Assembly (NCBI GenBank): GCA_017983495.1
Contig: JAGOBH010000005.1
Coordinates: 1 to 64,000, forward strand
Reading direction: 5' to 3'
Length of the DNA stretch: 64,000 bases
Source: Pyrinomonadaceae bacterium
Lineage (GTDB): Bacteria > Acidobacteriota > Blastocatellia > Pyrinomonadales > Pyrinomonadaceae
Numbering within the stretch: the first letter of the stretch is position 1; each line of letters opens with the position of its first letter. Below, piece after piece: positions 52,459 through 60,409 of this stretch. The notes below the pieces were generated by a model, which saw only the letters and a program-made list of their open reading frames with translations, was not told the DNA's origin and ran no database searches. Both the position numbers and the translations under genes were made by a program.

Positions 52459-54303
52459 ATGAAGTACTTTCTGAAAACCGCAATATCGATCTGTTTTGTC
52501 TTGATCTTGGCAAATTTGAATTTGGCGCAATCGCAGACGGGTCAGTTTCGTCTGGGGATCGCTTACGGTAGCAGTCTTTTTTCAAACAAAGAGCGGTTTG
52601 AATTTACGATCGGCGGCGGGCAGAAGATAGTTTTGACCCACGACAATCCGACAGCCTATTTCACACCGAAATTTACCACAGGGCAGACCTATTCGATCTC
52701 CCAACTGTCGGGCCCGCGAACCTGTAGTCTTTTTGGACAGGGACGCGGAACATTTGCCAGTCAGGATATTGTCATAACTGCTTCCTGCGGTTCGCCGACG
52801 CTTTCGATCTTCAAAATGGAAGTAACCGGGATCGAGCAGGGCGAGAACTTCAAATTCGCCGATAATTACCGGCGTACCTATCAATATCCATTTTCAACTA
52901 CTGCAAATCTCGGCGGCTATCCGCAGGGCGACGATTATAGCTTGACCCAGACCGCAGGACCCCGGCAATGCGTAATGACCCTTAATCAAGGCGTAGTGCT
53001 GAACACGCCTTTGACCGTGAAGGCTAACTGCGGCAGAACCGGCGGTGGTACCACGGGAACGCCCGCCCCCCAAAAAGCTCAGTGGGATCTCGTCAGCCGT
53101 AGTTCGGACGACAAGATACTCGGCACATTTTACGAGACCTTTACACCCGTAATTGGCGGTAGCGGAGCTGACGAGGGCAGGTATGTCGCGTTTGTAACCT
53201 ACACGAAAGGTCTCGGCGGCGGCACAGGAAAATATCGGCAGATTGTCTGGCGCGACAGAAAGACGGGCGAAACTCGGGTTGTCAGCCAAGGTATGAATGG
53301 TGTGGAAGGCAATCAAAACAGTACCGCTCCTTCGATCTCGGCGGACGGCAAGTCAGTTGCGTTCGAATCCTACGCTACTAATCTCGTGCCGGTCGACGCA
53401 AACGGCGTCCGTGACGTTTTCGTTTGGAATTACGACCGCAACAGTGTTGCCGCCGTCAGCGAAAACCGCGGCATCGAGGCCAATTCCGAGTGCTATGAAC
53501 CGACTATTTCCGGCGATGGAAATCTGATCGCCTTTTCATCGTCCGCCGATAATTTAGCTGCGGGCGTTTCCGGAACTGCGACTGTCAACGTGTATTTACG
53601 CGATATGCGCAGCGGTGCGGTGACGCTGATCAGCAAAAATGAAAAGGACGGCAAAGGCGGCGGCGGTTCGCGTCCATCAATCTCCGAGGACGGCTCGCGT
53701 ATTGCATTTTACAATTATTTTCCGCTGACAAAAGAGGACAAAAATGATCTCTGGGACATTTATGTCTGGCAGAGCGGAATGCCGAAGCTCAAACGGATCA
53801 GCAAAACGTCTTCGGGCGGGGAAAAAGATCAGGGTGACGAGAGTTCCAGCCGTGTCGTCGCGCCGTCGATTTCCGGCAACGGACGCTACGTCGCATTTGC
53901 AACGACCGCAACCAATATGGTTTCCGATGACACCAACAAATTACAAGACGTTTTCGTCGTCGAGATCGATTCCGGCAGCGTGATTCGGGCAAGCGTCGGC
54001 GAGAGCAATGCGCAGGGCAACGGCGACAGCCCCATCGGGCAAGGCGAGAAGATCGCCATTTCGGACGATGGAAGTCTGGTCGCGTTCAGCACCAAGGCTA
54101 AGAATCTCGGCGGAAACATATTGATGAAAAATATTCTGACAAACCAGCTTCTCAGGATCTCGGCCGATGTTGAATCGACGGTCGGCCAGCCTGCCATGTC
54201 GAGAAATGGGAAAGTTGTGATTTTCGGCTCAAGCCGTCAGCTTGACAGCCGTTTTAAGTCGTCAGGAGTTTTTGTCTTCAGCACCGGTTTAGCGACACCG
54301 TGA
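52459..54303 (+). CDS. exported PD40 beta-propeller protein
   Basis: A 614-residue secreted protein with a signal peptide (MKYFLKTAISICFVLILANL, ending near LAQ). Two similar Ig-like units of about 80 residues come first, each ending in a GPRxC...xCG pattern (SGPRTCSLFG, then ITASCGS; AGPRQCVMTL, then KANCG). A PD40/TolB-type propeller follows (ISADGKSVAFESYATNLVP; ISEDGSRIAFYNYFPL; ISGNGRYVAFATTATNMV; ISDDGSLVAFSTKAKNLG). No enzyme motif; binding or surface display is likely. It is inserted between the permease and a permease 3' remnant, like the two serine hydrolases in their loci. Confidence 0.85.
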   Translation: MKYFLKTAISICFVLILANLNLAQSQTGQFRLGIAYGSSLFSNKERFEFTIGGGQKIVLTHDNPTAYFTPKFTTGQTYSISQLSGPRTCSLFGQGRGTFASQDIVITASCGSPTLSIFKMEVTGIEQGENFKFADNYRRTYQYPFSTTANLGGYPQGDDYSLTQTAGPRQCVMTLNQGVVLNTPLTVKANCGRTGGGTTGTPAPQKAQWDLVSRSSDDKILGTFYETFTPVIGGSGADEGRYVAFVTYTKGLGGGTGKYRQIVWRDRKTGETRVVSQGMNGVEGNQNSTAPSISADGKSVAFESYATNLVPVDANGVRDVFVWNYDRNSVAAVSENRGIEANSECYEPTISGDGNLIAFSSSADNLAAGVSGTATVNVYLRDMRSGAVTLISKNEKDGKGGGGSRPSISEDGSRIAFYNYFPLTKEDKNDLWDIYVWQSGMPKLKRISKTSSGGEKDQGDESSSRVVAPSISGNGRYVAFATTATNMVSDDTNKLQDVFVVEIDSGSVIRASVGESNAQGNGDSPIGQGEKIAISDDGSLVAFSTKAKNLGGNILMKNILTNQLLRISADVESTVGQPAMSRNGKVVIFGSSRQLDSRFKSSGVFVFSTGLATP

Positions 54304-54329
54304 TGATCCAAAACAGGATAGCGAAGCGG

Positions 54330-54500
54330 CCAAAACCGCCGCGGCGTCATGGTCGCACTTTTAAGTTGCTTTTATGCACGGTTCGGGCGGATAATTCGAA
54401 GTCTGAGAACGCTTTACGACTACGGATGGTTTGTCGTTTTCGGCATTGCGTTCTTTGTGAATTGGAGCCTAATGGTGGCAGTGCCGCCGAAGCGTAGTCG
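54330..54500 (+). pseudogene. 3' remnant of an NCS1 permease
   Basis: In frame, this stretch encodes the last ~45 residues of an NCS1 permease: LLSCFYARFG, then LYDYGWFVVFGIAFFVNWSL, aligned to LLGCFFAWIG and LYDYAWFVGFGVSFFTHWLL of the intact protein ending at 52388. The frame then runs into the CACAGAG repeat and stops. Everything 5' of this is missing. Confidence 0.88.
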
Positions 54501-54594
54501 CCACAGAGACACAGAGCGCACAGAGTAGAGATTCTTTGTTATTGTGGTTGGGCGATCTAAAAATCCTCAGTGATCTCTGTGACTCTGTGGTGAG
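54499..54594 (+). repeat. CACAGAG palindrome, copy 3, before the semialdehyde dehydrogenase gene
   Basis: Left arm 54499-54525 and right arm 54566-54594, with 40 bases between. The right arm ends GGTGAG; GGTGA is 7 bases before the ATG at 54601. Confidence 0.85.
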
Positions 54595-54600
54595 AATATT

Positions 54601-56058
54601 ATGAAGTACCAAAGAGTTAGAAATTTTTTCAACGGCGAGTTTGTCGATAGCGTATCGACGGGCGACCTCGACGTTATTTCGCCGATTGACGGCAATTTGC
54701 TGTCGACGGTGCCGATGTCGACAGCCGATGAGCTAAATATGGCGGTCGCATCCGCCAAGGCCGCGGCCGTATCGTGGGGCGAGATGCCGATCAAGGAGCG
54801 CGTCCAGGTCTTTTTCCGCTACCGCAATCTGCTCGAGCAAAATTCCGACGAACTTACGGCCCTGATCGCCGAGGAAAACGGCAAGACCTGGGACGAGGCC
54901 AGGGCCGAGGTCGATAAGAGCATCGAGCTTACAGAATTTGCCTGTTCGATGCCGCAGCTCGTGTCGAACGAGGTACTCGAGGTCAGCCGCGGCGTTGAGT
55001 GCCGCACCGAGCATTTTCCGGTCGGCGTCGTCGCGTCGATCGCACCGTTCAATTTTCCGCTGATGGTGCCCAACTGGACGATGCCGAACGCACTCGTGCT
55101 CGGCAACACGATGATCATGAAGCCGTCCGAGCTCGTGCCGCTGTCGGTGATCCGCATGGCTGAGCTGCTCAAAGAGGCGGGCTTGCCCGATGGCGTTTTC
55201 AACATCATCAACGGCGGCAAAGATGTGGTCGAAGGCATCTGTGCTCACCCGGACATCGAGGCGGTCAGCTTTGTCGGCTCGACCAGGGTTGCCAAGCTCG
55301 TCTATCAGCAGAGCACGCACAACCTGAAACGCTGCGTGGCTCTCGGCGGTGCGAAAAATCACCTCTTCGTGCTGCCCGACGCCAATCCGTCGATGACCGC
55401 GACGAACGTCACCGCGTCGATGTCGGGTTGTGCCGGCCAACGCTGTATGGCGGCGTCGGCGATGCTCGCGGTCGGCAACGTCGACCCGATCATCGAACAG
55501 ATATGTACCGAGGCACGCAAGATCATCCCCGGCAAGAATCTAGGTGCTGTAATATCCAAGCCGGCAAAAGAGCGGATCGAGAGCTACATAACAGCGGCCG
55601 AACGCGACGGAGCGAAAATACTCGTAGACGGCCGCGGTGCCGTTGTCGAGGGCAAAGAGGGCGGTACATACGTCGGCCCGACCGTCATCGATTTCGTCAC
55701 GCCCGATATGTCGGTCGCGACCGAGGAGATATTCGGCCCGGTCATCTCGATCATGCGGACAAACACGATCGATGAAGCACTCAAGATCGAGAACGCCAAC
55801 CCGTACGGCAACGCCGCGGCTGTCTTTACCCAGAGCGGCGGCCTCGCCAGATACGTCATGGAACACGCCAGTGCCGGTATGATCGGCGTCAATATCGGCG
55901 TGCCCGTGCCGCGTGAGCCATTCTCGTTCGGCGGTTGGAACGATTCGCGTTTTGGTGCCAGCGACATCACGGGCAAAAGCTCGATCCCGTTTTGGACCAA
56001 GCTCAAAAAGACGACGACAAAATGGAACCCCGAAGCCGGGATTAACTGGATGAGTTAG
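54601..56058 (+). CDS. CoA-acylating (methyl)malonate-semialdehyde dehydrogenase
   Basis: A 485-residue aldehyde dehydrogenase of the MmsA/IolA class. It oxidises malonate semialdehyde (from beta-alanine) to acetyl-CoA, or methylmalonate semialdehyde (from 3-aminoisobutyrate) to propionyl-CoA. Seen are ASIAPFNFPLMVPNWTMPNA, MKPSELVPLS, VSFVGSTRVAKLVY (NAD site), LGGAKNHLFVLPDA, GCAGQRCMAAS (catalytic Cys), EEIFGPVISI and the end TTTKWNPEAGINWMS typical of MMSDH. It is the last step for the pathway encoded around it. The start is set by the GGTGA of the repeat arm. It is followed 7 bases later by the cytochrome gene. Confidence 0.94.
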   Translation: MKYQRVRNFFNGEFVDSVSTGDLDVISPIDGNLLSTVPMSTADELNMAVASAKAAAVSWGEMPIKERVQVFFRYRNLLEQNSDELTALIAEENGKTWDEARAEVDKSIELTEFACSMPQLVSNEVLEVSRGVECRTEHFPVGVVASIAPFNFPLMVPNWTMPNALVLGNTMIMKPSELVPLSVIRMAELLKEAGLPDGVFNIINGGKDVVEGICAHPDIEAVSFVGSTRVAKLVYQQSTHNLKRCVALGGAKNHLFVLPDANPSMTATNVTASMSGCAGQRCMAASAMLAVGNVDPIIEQICTEARKIIPGKNLGAVISKPAKERIESYITAAERDGAKILVDGRGAVVEGKEGGTYVGPTVIDFVTPDMSVATEEIFGPVISIMRTNTIDEALKIENANPYGNAAAVFTQSGGLARYVMEHASAGMIGVNIGVPVPREPFSFGGWNDSRFGASDITGKSSIPFWTKLKKTTTKWNPEAGINWMS

Positions 56059-56065
56059 AGAATCA

Positions 56066-57136
56066 ATGAAAAAGATCAAAATTATCGCACTCGTTCTCAG
56101 TGTTCCGCTGTTTGCGGCGTTGATTTTTAAGTCGCAGCCAACGACAGCCCAAACACAGGTCGAAACGGCCGGGCAAAAGTTCAAGAACATCAAAGTTCTC
56201 AACGACATGCCCGCCGACCAGATGGGACAGGTGATGAACATCATGTCCGCGAGTCTCGGCGTCGATTGCAAAATGTGTCATTCGTCCAACGACAAGGACT
56301 TTGAAAAGGACGGCAACGAGCACAAAGACATCGCCCGCAAGATGTTGACGATGACCTTTGAGCTCAACAAGAAGTTTTTCGAGGGCAAGCCTGAGGTTTC
56401 GTGCAACACCTGCCACAACGGCCGTGAGCGTCCCGTTTCGGTTCCTAATCTGATGCCGGTCGAGCACGCCGAGCGGCCAAAACAGCCGGCCGTCAAGCCA
56501 TTGATCGACGACATTCTGGCAAAATACGCGACCGCACTCGGCGGCAAAGACGCCGCGGCGAAGGTCACCTCGCGTCATATCAAAGCCTCGCGAATTGAGC
56601 CCGACGGCAAGACGAACGAGGCCGAAGAGATCTGGCAGAAAGGTCCGAACGTCCGCATCGAGACTAGGTACGGCGACTATGTCGTGGCCGAGGTGTACGA
56701 CGGCAAGTCGGCATGGAAGCTCGGTAATAACGCAGCCATCGAGCTCAAGGCTTATGAGATCGAGCAGATCAAGCGAGACGCACAACTCTTTGGCAATGCC
56801 GATCTCAAGACGGTTTACGCCAAACTCGATTATCGCTTTATGGATCGCATAGACGGCCGCGAAGTCTATATCGTCCAGGCAACAACCGCCGACAATCAGC
56901 GTGAGCGTCTGATCTTTGACGTCGCGACCGGCCAGCTTGTCCGTCGTATTGCGTCGGCGATGACCGTTATCGGCCAGTTTCAATATCAGGTCGATTACAG
57001 CGACTACAAAGATTTCGGCGGCGTTAAGCTGCCCGCAACGACGCGGTTCGCCGTGCCGAGCATCAGCTGGACGCGTAAGGTCTCGGAGGTAAAAAACAAC
57101 GCACCGGTCGATGCTGCAAAATTTGCAAAACCGTGA
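56066..57136 (+). CDS. reaction-centre-type c cytochrome with C-terminal lipoprotein-like domain
   Basis: 356 residues. The N-terminal hydrophobic segment (IIALVLSVPLFAALIF) is an export signal or anchor. Two haem-c sites, CKMCH and CNTCH (about residues 71 and 114), lie in a region resembling the photosynthetic reaction-centre cytochrome subunit family (NDMPADQMGQVMNIMSASLG), which is widespread in non-phototrophic Acidobacteriota. From about residue 150 a second domain (ALGGKDAAAKVTSRHIKASR; VIGQFQYQVDYSDYKDFGGV) resembles outer-membrane lipoprotein-sorting beta folds. A periplasmic electron-carrier or sensing role is likely. It is tightly linked to the semialdehyde dehydrogenase gene. Confidence 0.85.
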   Translation: MKKIKIIALVLSVPLFAALIFKSQPTTAQTQVETAGQKFKNIKVLNDMPADQMGQVMNIMSASLGVDCKMCHSSNDKDFEKDGNEHKDIARKMLTMTFELNKKFFEGKPEVSCNTCHNGRERPVSVPNLMPVEHAERPKQPAVKPLIDDILAKYATALGGKDAAAKVTSRHIKASRIEPDGKTNEAEEIWQKGPNVRIETRYGDYVVAEVYDGKSAWKLGNNAAIELKAYEIEQIKRDAQLFGNADLKTVYAKLDYRFMDRIDGREVYIVQATTADNQRERLIFDVATGQLVRRIASAMTVIGQFQYQVDYSDYKDFGGVKLPATTRFAVPSISWTRKVSEVKNNAPVDAAKFAKP

Positions 57137-57343
57137 TGCGCTAAAAAATTTGAAATTCGTGGGACAGTGGGACACTTTGCTTTAACGTCCTTATTTGTAA
57201 GCTTTAGCCTGTCCCAACTGCTGTCCCACTTTAAGTATCTCTGGGACAGTTTTACCAGCCCCGCGTCCGATCACGACATGTGGGAGAACGCCGGGACAGC
57301 GGGACAAGATATTAAATAGTGGAAACCTGATTGGAGAAAACCT
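57137..57343. other. spacer rich in GGGACA inverted repeats; leader of the ureidopropionase operon
   Basis: GTGGGACAGTGGGAC (near 57159) is mirrored by an inverted version near 57210-57229. The piece at 57276-57310 resembles 12477-12513. GGAG occurs about 9 bases before the start at 57344. No ORF is supported. Confidence 0.5.
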
Positions 57344-58213
57344 ATGTCAAGAATCATTAGATCCGGCCTGATACAGGCACATAACGTCGGTGATGTTAAC
57401 GCCCCGATCGACCAGATCAAGAAGGCAAATATCGATCATCAGATGAAGTACGTTGAGGAAGCCGCACGGCAGGGCGTCCAGATGTTGTGCTTTCAGGAAA
57501 TATTTACTACGCCGTATTTTTGTGCCGAACAGACGACGCGTTGGTACGAGGCGGTCGAAAAGGTCCCCGACGGCCCGACCGTCAAACTGATGCAAGACGT
57601 CGCCAAGCAGTTTGGTATGGTGATAATCGTCCCCATCTACGAGGAAGAGATCTCAGGTATCTATTACAACACGGCAGCTGTTATCGACGCCGACGGCAAG
57701 TATCTCGGCAAATACCGCAAGACACACATTCCGCATGTCGCTCCGGGTTTTTGGGAGAAATTCTATTTCCGTCCGGGCAATCTCGGCTATCCGTGCTTTG
57801 ATACCGCGTTTGCACGCATCGGCGTCTATATTTGCTATGACCGTCATTTCCCCGAGGGTGCTCGCTGTCTCGGCCTCAACGGTGCCGAGATCATATTCAA
57901 CCCGTCGGCAACCGTTGCCGGTCTGAGCGAATATCTGTGGAAACTCGAACAGCCCGCACATGCGGTCGCCAACGGCTATTTCGTCGGTGCCATCAACCGC
58001 GTCGGCACCGAGGCTCCGTGGAATATCGGCGAATTTTACGGCCAGAGCTATTTCTGCGATCCGCGCGGCCAGATGCTCGCCGTCGGCAGCCGCGACCAGG
58101 ACGAACTCGTCGTCGCCGATCTCGATATGGACAAGATCCGCGAGGTCCGCAACACCTGGCAGTTTTTCCGTGATCGCCGCCCCGACCTCTACGGCCCGAT
58201 CGTTGACGACTAA
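57344..58213 (+). CDS. beta-ureidopropionase (N-carbamoyl-beta-alanine amidohydrolase)
   Basis: Nitrilase-superfamily hydrolase of 289 residues that releases ammonia and CO2 from N-carbamoyl-beta-alanine, giving beta-alanine. The catalytic triad is visible: Glu in LCFQEIFTTPYFC, Lys in KYRKTHIPHVAPGFWEKFYF, and Cys in IGVYICYDRHFPEGAR. The GFWEKFYFRPGN segment and NPSATVAGLSEYLW are typical of the ureidopropionase branch. GGAG about 9 bases before the ATG supports the start. It heads a tight run with an exported protein, PreT, a methyltransferase and PreA (gaps 5, 18, 16 and 4 bases). Confidence 0.93.
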   Translation: MSRIIRSGLIQAHNVGDVNAPIDQIKKANIDHQMKYVEEAARQGVQMLCFQEIFTTPYFCAEQTTRWYEAVEKVPDGPTVKLMQDVAKQFGMVIIVPIYEEEISGIYYNTAAVIDADGKYLGKYRKTHIPHVAPGFWEKFYFRPGNLGYPCFDTAFARIGVYICYDRHFPEGARCLGLNGAEIIFNPSATVAGLSEYLWKLEQPAHAVANGYFVGAINRVGTEAPWNIGEFYGQSYFCDPRGQMLAVGSRDQDELVVADLDMDKIREVRNTWQFFRDRRPDLYGPIVDD

Positions 58214-58218
58214 TCTAT

Positions 58219-59010
58219 ATGAAAAATGTCCTAAAAATTGCCGTTGTCTCGGCCGTACTGTTTTTGACTGCGATCGCGGTTTCCGCTCAGTCGGCACTCA
58301 AGATCGAGAACGAATTGATGGTTCACGTGCGTGCTATCAAAAAGTATTCGGCATATGGGCCGATCCGCGACTATGACCGGCTTGAGAAAGAAAACACCGC
58401 GCTCAAGAAAAAGCTGCTGGCTTATGCAAAGCTGCAGGCTACGTTGGGATACGGATTTCCAAAGCTCTCCAAGGAGATATCCATCTCGACGTCTTCGGAT
58501 GGTAAGTTTCGTATCTACTCGTGGGATACCGAAGAAGGCGGGACGATGCACTCTTTCGACAGTGTTTACCAATACAAAAGTAACGCCGGACGTGTCTATT
58601 CCAAATCCTTTTCGTCGGACGAGACGGACGCCGGAGCGTTTGTTTCCGACATCTATACGCTCAGTACAGCGAGCGGCCCGGTCTATCTCGCAAGATTTTC
58701 AGCGATCCTGTCGACATCGTTATCGTATCAGTCGATCGACCTCTTCAAGATCAGGGGGAATGTCCTCGATAGCCGGGTGAAACTGATCAAAACGAACGAG
58801 GGGCTGACGCACACGCTCGGATTTCAGTACAATTTTTTCTCGGTCGTAAATCGGAAGGAACGCCCGATCAAGCTGATCACTTACGACGCCGCGACACGTA
58901 CCATAAGGCTGCCAGTGGTCATCGCCGCCGACAAAGACCCGGCGGGCAGGGTTACAGATCGTGTGATCAAATACCGGTTTAACGGGACATATTTTGTTAA
59001 GGTCCGCTGA
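58219..59010 (+). CDS. exported hypothetical protein
   Basis: A 263-residue protein with a signal peptide (MKNVLKIAVVSAVLFLTAIA, ending VSA). The mature part starts with a short helical region (DRLEKENTALKKKLLAYAK), followed by beta-rich sequence (ISTSSDGKFRIYSWDTEEGG; YNFFSVVNRKERPIKLITY). No family is recognised. It is read 5 bases after ureidopropionase and 18 bases before PreT, so it is translated with a cytosolic pathway although it is exported. That makes it either a passenger or an unrecognised envelope partner. Confidence 0.75.
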   Translation: MKNVLKIAVVSAVLFLTAIAVSAQSALKIENELMVHVRAIKKYSAYGPIRDYDRLEKENTALKKKLLAYAKLQATLGYGFPKLSKEISISTSSDGKFRIYSWDTEEGGTMHSFDSVYQYKSNAGRVYSKSFSSDETDAGAFVSDIYTLSTASGPVYLARFSAILSTSLSYQSIDLFKIRGNVLDSRVKLIKTNEGLTHTLGFQYNFFSVVNRKERPIKLITYDAATRTIRLPVVIAADKDPAGRVTDRVIKYRFNGTYFVKVR

Positions 59011-59028
59011 GCGGCGAACACATAGTCT

Positions 59029-60393
59029 ATGGAAAATTCATTCTGCACCCCGCTTGATATTACACAGATCGAGCAGAATTTTGCGGAGATAAATCGGGCA
59101 ATGACCGCACAGGAGGCAATGCAGGAGGCGAGCCGGTGTCTATATTGTTACGATGCACCTTGCATACAGGCGTGCCCGACGGGCATCGATGTGCCGACAT
59201 TCATCAAAAAGATAGCTAGCGGCAACGTAACCGGCTCGGCCCGGACGATATTTGACGCAAACCCGATCGGGGCAAGCTGCGCACGCGTCTGCCCGGTCGA
59301 GGTACTGTGCGAAGGTGCATGCGTAGAAAAAACGCTGATCAATAAACCGATCGAGATCGGGCGGCTGCAGCGGTTTGCGACAGACTTTGCAATGGCGGCC
59401 GGAAAGCAGCTGTTTCACGCCGGCGAGCCGACGGGGAAGTCGGTCGGCATCGTCGGCTCCGGCCCGTCGGGCCTGTCTTGTGCGACCTATCTTGCACGGC
59501 TCGGCTACGCCGTCACGGTCTATGAACGCCGTCCCGAGGCGGGCGGCCTCGACACCTACGGCATGGCCGAATACAAGATGCCAAAGAGCGTCTCGCAGGC
59601 CGAGGTCGAGCAGGTCAAAAAGCTCGGCGTCGAGTTTAGGCTAAATACGGCGGTCGGTGCTGACGTGAGCTTTGACGATCTGCGGTCGTCGCACGACGCT
59701 ATTTTCCTCGCGGTCGGGCTCGGTGATACCAACAAACTCATCATCCCGGGCGAAGACTTGCAAGGCGTGATCGACGCACTGCACTTTATCGAACGGATCA
59801 AAACCCGCGAATGGAAGTCCGTTCCGCTCGGCCGCAATGTCGTCGTCCTAGGTGCGGGCAATACCGCTATCGACGCCGTCACGCAGGCGAAACGGCTCGG
59901 AGCCAAAAAGGTCACGTTAGTTTATCGCCGAACCGAAAAGGACGCTCCGGCATACGATTACGAGATGGAACTCGCCCGCAAGGACGGCATCGAGTTCATG
60001 TGGCAGACATCGCCCGTCGAGATCCTCGGCGAAGACCGAGTTTCAGGTATGCGTGTCACCGACGCGGCCGGCCTCGTGAGCGAGATCGAGTGTGACCAGG
60101 TCATCAAAGCCATCGGCCAGCAGAAAATGGCTTCGTTCTTTACTGACATTGCGGGCGTCGCCATCGACGAAAAAGGCCGCGTCGCTATAAACGAGAATAT
60201 GCGGACATCTGACCCAAAGATATTCGCCGGCGGCGACTGCGCCAACGGCGGTGCCGAAGCCGTCGACGCTTCGCAAATGGGCAAAAAAGCCGCGATTGGT
60301 ATTCACGAAGTATTGACTGGAGATAAGGTCGAGTTTGCCGGTGCTATTTTACGCGATACTCCGACGGCACCGGCGGATCCCAACCGGCACTAG
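59029..60393 (+). CDS. preT: NAD-dependent dihydropyrimidine dehydrogenase subunit PreT
   Basis: FAD/Fe-S subunit that passes electrons from NAD(P)H to PreA for uracil or thymine reduction. 454 residues. N-terminal cluster motifs are CLYCYDAPCIQACPTGID and CARVCPVEVLCEGAC (residues about 38-56 and 84-98). The FAD Rossmann loop is GIVGSGPSGLSCATYLARLG, the NAD loop VVVLGAGNTAIDAVTQAKRL, and the closing FAD motif KIFAGGDCANGGAEAVDASQ. It resembles glutamate synthase small subunits, but the partner gene preA nearby decides the assignment. PreT and preA are split by a methyltransferase gene, which is unusual. Confidence 0.92.
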   Translation: MENSFCTPLDITQIEQNFAEINRAMTAQEAMQEASRCLYCYDAPCIQACPTGIDVPTFIKKIASGNVTGSARTIFDANPIGASCARVCPVEVLCEGACVEKTLINKPIEIGRLQRFATDFAMAAGKQLFHAGEPTGKSVGIVGSGPSGLSCATYLARLGYAVTVYERRPEAGGLDTYGMAEYKMPKSVSQAEVEQVKKLGVEFRLNTAVGADVSFDDLRSSHDAIFLAVGLGDTNKLIIPGEDLQGVIDALHFIERIKTREWKSVPLGRNVVVLGAGNTAIDAVTQAKRLGAKKVTLVYRRTEKDAPAYDYEMELARKDGIEFMWQTSPVEILGEDRVSGMRVTDAAGLVSEIECDQVIKAIGQQKMASFFTDIAGVAIDEKGRVAINENMRTSDPKIFAGGDCANGGAEAVDASQMGKKAAIGIHEVLTGDKVEFAGAILRDTPTAPADPNRH

Positions 60394-60409
60394 TGATCAG
60401 GAGACAAAT

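Noticed and set aside
54300-54497. 65-codon ORF beginning at the PD40 gene stop
   Set aside because: The true signal here is in another frame and is the permease 3' remnant.
56063-57175. Long minus-strand ORF (370 codons) opposite the cytochrome gene
   Set aside because: Antisense to a gene with two haem motifs and export signal; no family features. The same reasoning excludes 54733-55440, 28390-29346 and 18510-19541.
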